A stretch of DNA of 10,524 nt from an uncultured Chitinophagaceae bacterium (GTDB lineage Bacteria > Bacteroidota > Bacteroidia > Chitinophagales > Chitinophagaceae): positions 1 to 10,524 of the forward strand of contig CALCNY010000326.1 of NCBI GenBank assembly GCA_937897585.1, given 5' to 3'. Every line of letters starts with the position of its first letter. Within the stretch, counting starts at the first letter, position 1. This document shows positions 6,677 to 10,524 of this stretch, one piece after another. The notes beneath the pieces were generated by a model. That model made no database searches and was not told the origin of the DNA. It saw only the letters and a list, made by a program, of their open reading frames with translations. The translations under genes were made by a program, and so were the position numbers.

Positions 6677-8461
6677 ATGAACAAAATTTTATTTGCTTTG
6701 CTTTTAGCAACTACCATTTTATCCTGCAATAATAAATCCGAAGAAAAAAAGGATGCTTTCGCTTCTGTGCCTGATCGCAAATGGTGGAAAGAAGCTTCTG
6801 TATATCAGATTTATCCAAGAAGTTTCAAAGACAGCGATGGAGATGGTGTAGGTGATTTGAAAGGCATCATTTCAAAACTGGATTATATTAAAAGTTTGGG
6901 TATAGATGTAGTTTGGCTGAACCCAATTTTTGGCTCACCCAACGCAGATAATGGTTATGATATCAGCGATTATCAAGCGATTATGAAAGAGTTTGGTTCT
7001 ATGGAAGATTTTGATGCTTTATTGAAAGGCATGCACGACAGAGGCATAAAAATTTTATTGGATTTAGTAGTTAACCATTGCAGTGATGAACATGAGTGGT
7101 TTAAACAAGCCCGTAGCTCAAGAACCAATCCTTACAGAAATTATTTTCATTGGTGGCCTGCAGAAAATGGTAAACCACCTTTCCGCCCGGGTTCTTTTGA
7201 AGTAGATGGAAGTGGATGGAGATATGATTCGTTGACCAACTCTTATTACTTACATTATTTCAGTTACAAACAACCCGATCTCAATTGGGAAAATCCAAAG
7301 CTTCGCAAAGAGATTTTTGACATGATGAATTTCTGGTTCAAGAAAGGCGTTGATGGTTTCAGAATGGACGTGATTCCTTTCATTTCAAAGGACACCACCT
7401 TCCCGGTGATTACACAAAAATATCTTGACGAAAATTATAATGGCGACTGGGGACAGTACATGGGTAATGGACCTTTTTTGCATCAGTATTTAAAAGAAAT
7501 GAATAAAGAAGTGTTGAGTAAATACGATTGTATGTCTGTTGCAGAAGGCGCTGGCGTCACAGCCAATACAGCACATAATTTTGTAGACGAAGACAGAAAA
7601 GAATTAAGCATGCTGTATCATTTTGAAGGAGTTAGTTATGGTTATCAGCCAGGAAAATTCAAAACACCTTACCCTGATGGCTACAAGCTTCCAGGTTTTA
7701 AAGCTATCTATTCTAAATGGGATAGTGTGTTTGCTGAGAAAGGCTGGGGAACAATCTATTTAGGAAATCATGATCAACCACGCATGGTTACCCGCTGGGG
7801 CAATGATGATGCACAATACAGAGAATTGTCTTCTAAAATGCTGACTACATTTTTATTAACAATGCGCGCTACACCTTATTATTATTTCGGGGATGAACTG
7901 GGAATGAGTAACATCAAATTTGATTCCATTCAACAATATAAAGACATTGAATCTATCAGCATGTACCAGCAGATAAAAAACAATGGTGGTGATTTGAAAG
8001 AATTTATAGAAGCACAGAAAATTTCTGCGAGAGACAATGGCCGTACGCCAATGCAATGGAATAATGCTGTGAATGCAGGTTTCTCAACTGGTACACCCTG
8101 GATTCCGGTAAACAAAAATTATGCTGATATAAATGTTGAAGCACAAGAAAAAAATCCAAACTCAACATTAAACTACTTCAGAAAACTAATTCAATTGCGT
8201 AAAAGCAGTCCAACTTTGGTCTATGGAAAATATCAGTTATTAGACAAAGAAAATCCTGATGTTTATGCTTACACCAGAGAATGGAATGGTGAAAAACTAT
8301 TGATTTTATTAAGCTTCTGCAATAAAGGCGGAAGCTTATCACTAGCTCCAGACATGAAACTGGGAGAAGAGCTTATCAACAATTACGATTCAAAATTATC
8401 AGTTGAAAATAATCTTATAAAATTAAAACCCTGGCAGGCGGTTATTGTAAAAATAAAATAG
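6677..8461 (+). CDS. GH13 alpha-glucosidase (oligo-1,6-glucosidase type), lipoprotein
   Basis: A 594-residue exported glycoside hydrolase that should release glucose from the non-reducing end of alpha-linked oligosaccharides. The signal peptide ends in the lipobox ILSC with Cys17. The following NNKSEEKKD is acidic and lysine-rich, so surface exposure is possible. The GH13 barrel starts at WWKEASVYQIYPRSF. It has the metal loop DSDGDGVGDLKG (52-63), region I DLVVNH (129-134), region II GFRMDVIPF with nucleophile D231, region III VAEGAGV with acid/base E290, and region IV NHDQPR with D366. The signature QPDLNWENP and the Val straight after the nucleophile are typical of alpha-1,6-acting members. 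The usual VINF is VIPF. The C-terminal beta domain ends KPWQAVIVKIK, and the length is normal for the family plus the signal. A trehalose synthase (isomerising) role is less likely for an exported protein. The next gene starts 29 bases downstream, suggesting one operon. Confidence 0.9.
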   Translation: MNKILFALLLATTILSCNNKSEEKKDAFASVPDRKWWKEASVYQIYPRSFKDSDGDGVGDLKGIISKLDYIKSLGIDVVWLNPIFGSPNADNGYDISDYQAIMKEFGSMEDFDALLKGMHDRGIKILLDLVVNHCSDEHEWFKQARSSRTNPYRNYFHWWPAENGKPPFRPGSFEVDGSGWRYDSLTNSYYLHYFSYKQPDLNWENPKLRKEIFDMMNFWFKKGVDGFRMDVIPFISKDTTFPVITQKYLDENYNGDWGQYMGNGPFLHQYLKEMNKEVLSKYDCMSVAEGAGVTANTAHNFVDEDRKELSMLYHFEGVSYGYQPGKFKTPYPDGYKLPGFKAIYSKWDSVFAEKGWGTIYLGNHDQPRMVTRWGNDDAQYRELSSKMLTTFLLTMRATPYYYFGDELGMSNIKFDSIQQYKDIESISMYQQIKNNGGDLKEFIEAQKISARDNGRTPMQWNNAVNAGFSTGTPWIPVNKNYADINVEAQEKNPNSTLNYFRKLIQLRKSSPTLVYGKYQLLDKENPDVYAYTREWNGEKLLILLSFCNKGGSLSLAPDMKLGEELINNYDSKLSVENNLIKLKPWQAVIVKIK

Positions 8462-8490
8462 GATTTTTACAACTCTAAAAATAAAAACTA

Positions 8491-10492
8491 ATGAAGAAAT
8501 TCTTAATGGTGTCAATGTTGTTTATAGCTGTAAAAATATCAGCTCAACAAACACCGGCTTATCTGAATACAAAATTATCAATTGACCAAAGGGTTAAAGA
8601 TTTATTAGGTCGCATGACACCTGAAGAAAAAGCAGGTCAGCTCAACCAATTGAACGGCGGCGCTTTCACCGGTCCTGCAGTAAAAGATAATGGACAAAAA
8701 GAAAAAATTCAATTAGTAAAAGAAGGCAAAATGGGTTCATTGCTAAATGTAATTGGATCTGCAGATACACGTGCGATTCAGGAAGTAGCGATGCAGTCAC
8801 GATTGAAAATTCCATTGATTTTTGGATACGATGTGATACATGGATTTAAAACTATTTTCCCTATTCCATTGGCAGAAGCTTGTAGTTGGGATTTGAATCA
8901 GATAGAAAAGAATAGCGGAGTTGCTGCGAAAGAAGCCGCTTCAGCAGGTATTCACTGGACGTTTGCACCAATGTGCGATATTAGTAATGATCCACGTTGG
9001 GGAAGAGTGATGGAAGGTGCAGGTGAAGATCCATATTTGGCAGCAAAGATTTCAGGTGCTCGTGTAAAAGGCTTGCAAGGTTCGCAATATGATAACCAGC
9101 ATATCATGTCATGCGTTAAGCATTTCGCTGTGTATGGTGCGGTTGAAGGTGGAAGAGAATACAATACTGTAGATGTTTCTCGTGTACAATTATGGAATAA
9201 ATATTTGCCTTCATACAAAGGTGCGATAGATGCCGGTGCTGCGTCTGTGATGAATGCATTCAATATTTTCGAAGGTGTACCATCTAGTGGAAACAAATAT
9301 TTGGTAACTGAAGTGTTAAAAAAGAAATGGGGTTACAAAGGTTTCTTAGTTAGTGATTGGGCTTCTTTCAAAGAAATGATAACCCATGGTTATGCAGCAG
9401 ATGATAAAGATGCAGCATTGAAAGCACTTAAAGCTGGAAGTATGATGGATATGGAATCAAAAGTTTCTTATAAATATATTCCAGAGTTGTTGAAAGAAGG
9501 TAAAGTAACAATGGCAGAAGTTGATGAAGCCGTTGGTAAAATCTTGTACTATAAATTCAAATTGGGATTGTTTGAAGATCCATTTAAGTATTGCAATGAA
9601 ACAAGAGAGAAAGAAAATTTGTTTACTGCTGATAACAGAAAAATTGCCAGAGAAGCGGCTGCGGGCTCTATAGTGATGTTGAAGAATAATAAAAATTTAT
9701 TGCCTTTAAGTAAAAGCACCAAGATTGCGATGATAGGATTATATGCCATCAGTAAAGAAGATATGTTTGATTTTTGGGTAGCACAAGGAAAAACAGAAGA
9801 AGCAGTTTCTGTTTTTGATGGATTGAAATCAGCATTTCCTAATTCACTTACATTTGCCCAAGGATATAATGCTGACAACACAACGAATGACACTTTATTA
9901 AGAGAAGCAAAAAATGCGGCAATTGGTTCAGATGTAATTGTGGTAAATATCGGCATCAGTGGTAAAATGGCCGGTGAAGACAGAGCATTGGGAAATCCTC
10001 AAATTTCAGCTGGACAAATTCAATTATTAAAAGCATTACGCGAAACAGGAAAGCCAGTTGTAGCTTTAGTTTCAAGCGGAAGACCATTGGTACTTACAGA
10101 AGCAGAACCTTTGACAGATGCGATATTACAATGCTGGATTTTAGGTACAGAACATGGAAACGCCATTGCTGATGTGTTGAGTGGTGATGTGAATCCTTCT
10201 GCAAAAACAGTGATGAGTTTCCCTTATGCCGTTGGTCAGATTCCTGTTTATTATAATCATTTCAATACCGGACGCCCAACAACAGATGATCCTGCAGGTA
10301 ATTGGTACAGCCGTTATCGTGATATTCCAAGAGATCCTTTATATCCTTTTGGATTCGGTTTGAGCTATTCAAATTTTGAATACAGTGATTTAAAAATTTC
10401 TTCAACATCTATGAAGAAAACAGACAAACTAACGGTTACGGTAAGCCTAAAAAATAACAGCAATGTTACTGGTGAAGAAGTAGTACAATTGT
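8491..10492 (+). CDS. bglX: GH3 periplasmic beta-glucosidase (BglX-like), 3'-truncated by contig end
   Basis: It hydrolyses terminal beta-linked glucose from oligosaccharides. A Sec signal peptide (residues 1-18, MKKFLMVSMLFIAVKISA, cleavage before QQ) sends it to the periplasm. The N-terminal barrel contains RVKDLLGRMTPEEKAGQL, FGYDVIHGFKTIFPIPL, the substrate-binding PRWGR (168-172), KH (210-211) and LVSDW with nucleophile D289. The second domain holds ARE-AAAGSIVMLKN, AGEDRAL with the probable acid/base E496, SGRPLVL, and PFGFGLSYS near 619-627. The fibronectin-III-like tail starts about residue 640 and stops at GEEVVQL. Family members run to about 740-770 residues, so some 80-100 are missing. 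The apparent TAG at 10492-10494 is false: only its T is genomic and fits the Tyr expected in the family's usual VVQLY; the AG is adapter. It is probably co-transcribed with the GH13 gene. Confidence 0.92.
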
Positions 10493-10524
10493 AGATCGGA
10501 AGAGCGTCGTGTAGGGAAAGAGTG
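10493..10524. other. Illumina TruSeq adapter contamination
   Basis: The 32 bases starting AGATCGGAAGAGCGTCGTGT and running to the window end are identical, from memory, to the reverse complement of the standard Illumina universal (read-2 side) adapter. They are not genomic and should be trimmed. The last genomic base is 10492 or within a base or two of it. Confidence 0.97.

Noticed and set aside
8952..9296. Long minus-strand open frame inside the GH3 gene (and a similar one at 9549-9956)
   Set aside because: Shadow of a strongly conserved GH3 frame; the composition is explained by the coding strand.
10492..10494. TAG as the natural end of the GH3 beta-glucosidase
   Set aside because: Two of its three bases belong to the sequencing adapter, and the protein stops in mid-domain.

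Overview
The window looks like a metagenome- or single-cell-type contig from an AT-rich member of the Bacteroidota, most plausibly a Chitinophagaceae-like lineage. The evidence is lipoprotein signals ending in Ser-Cys, an FG-GAP/VCBS protein of the kind common in that phylum, almost no Shine-Dalgarno sequences, and intergenic repeats of a style familiar from environmental Bacteroidota. The genus cannot be told from this sequence.

Layout. Positions 3-119 hold the last 38 codons of an unidentified plus-strand gene. It converges on a glycogen branching enzyme fragment (glgB, minus strand, 208 to about 1524) across a near-perfect bidirectional terminator. At about 1510-1525 the sequence switches abruptly to the C-terminal half of an FG-GAP/VCBS repeat protein on the plus strand (to 3146). 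Both genes have lost their 5' ends at this one point, so it is either a chimeric join or a real rearrangement breakpoint. Positions 3147-3333 are intergenic repeats. Next come a minus-strand membrane-anchored protein with a GyrI-like effector-binding C-terminus (3334-4272), a divergent pair of HAD hydrolase (4373-5032) and vanadium-haloperoxidase/PAP2-type lipoprotein (5043-6365), a 311-base repeat-rich spacer, and two saccharide-degrading enzymes in tandem: a GH13 alpha-glucosidase lipoprotein (6677-8461) and a GH3 BglX-type beta-glucosidase (8491 to the end).

The last 32 bases (10493-10524) are Illumina sequencing adapter, not genome. They create a false stop codon in the GH3 gene, which is really cut off by the contig end. 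With the join near 1515, this means the window must be read as an assembly product with at least one artificial end and possibly one artificial junction.

Functionally, the right half suggests oligosaccharide use: an exported alpha-1,6-acting glucosidase and a periplasmic beta-glucosidase, probably co-transcribed, with a beta-phosphoglucomutase-like HAD protein about 2 kb upstream. The link between the HAD protein and the glucosidases is inference. The most unusual non-coding structure is a repeat present in two inverted copies. Each copy starts immediately after the TAA stop of a gene and points the same way relative to that gene. The second copy is joined to a larger imperfect inverted repeat. 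I found no CRISPR array, tRNA, rRNA, transposase or recognisable defence system, and I do not see a clear new multi-gene system here.
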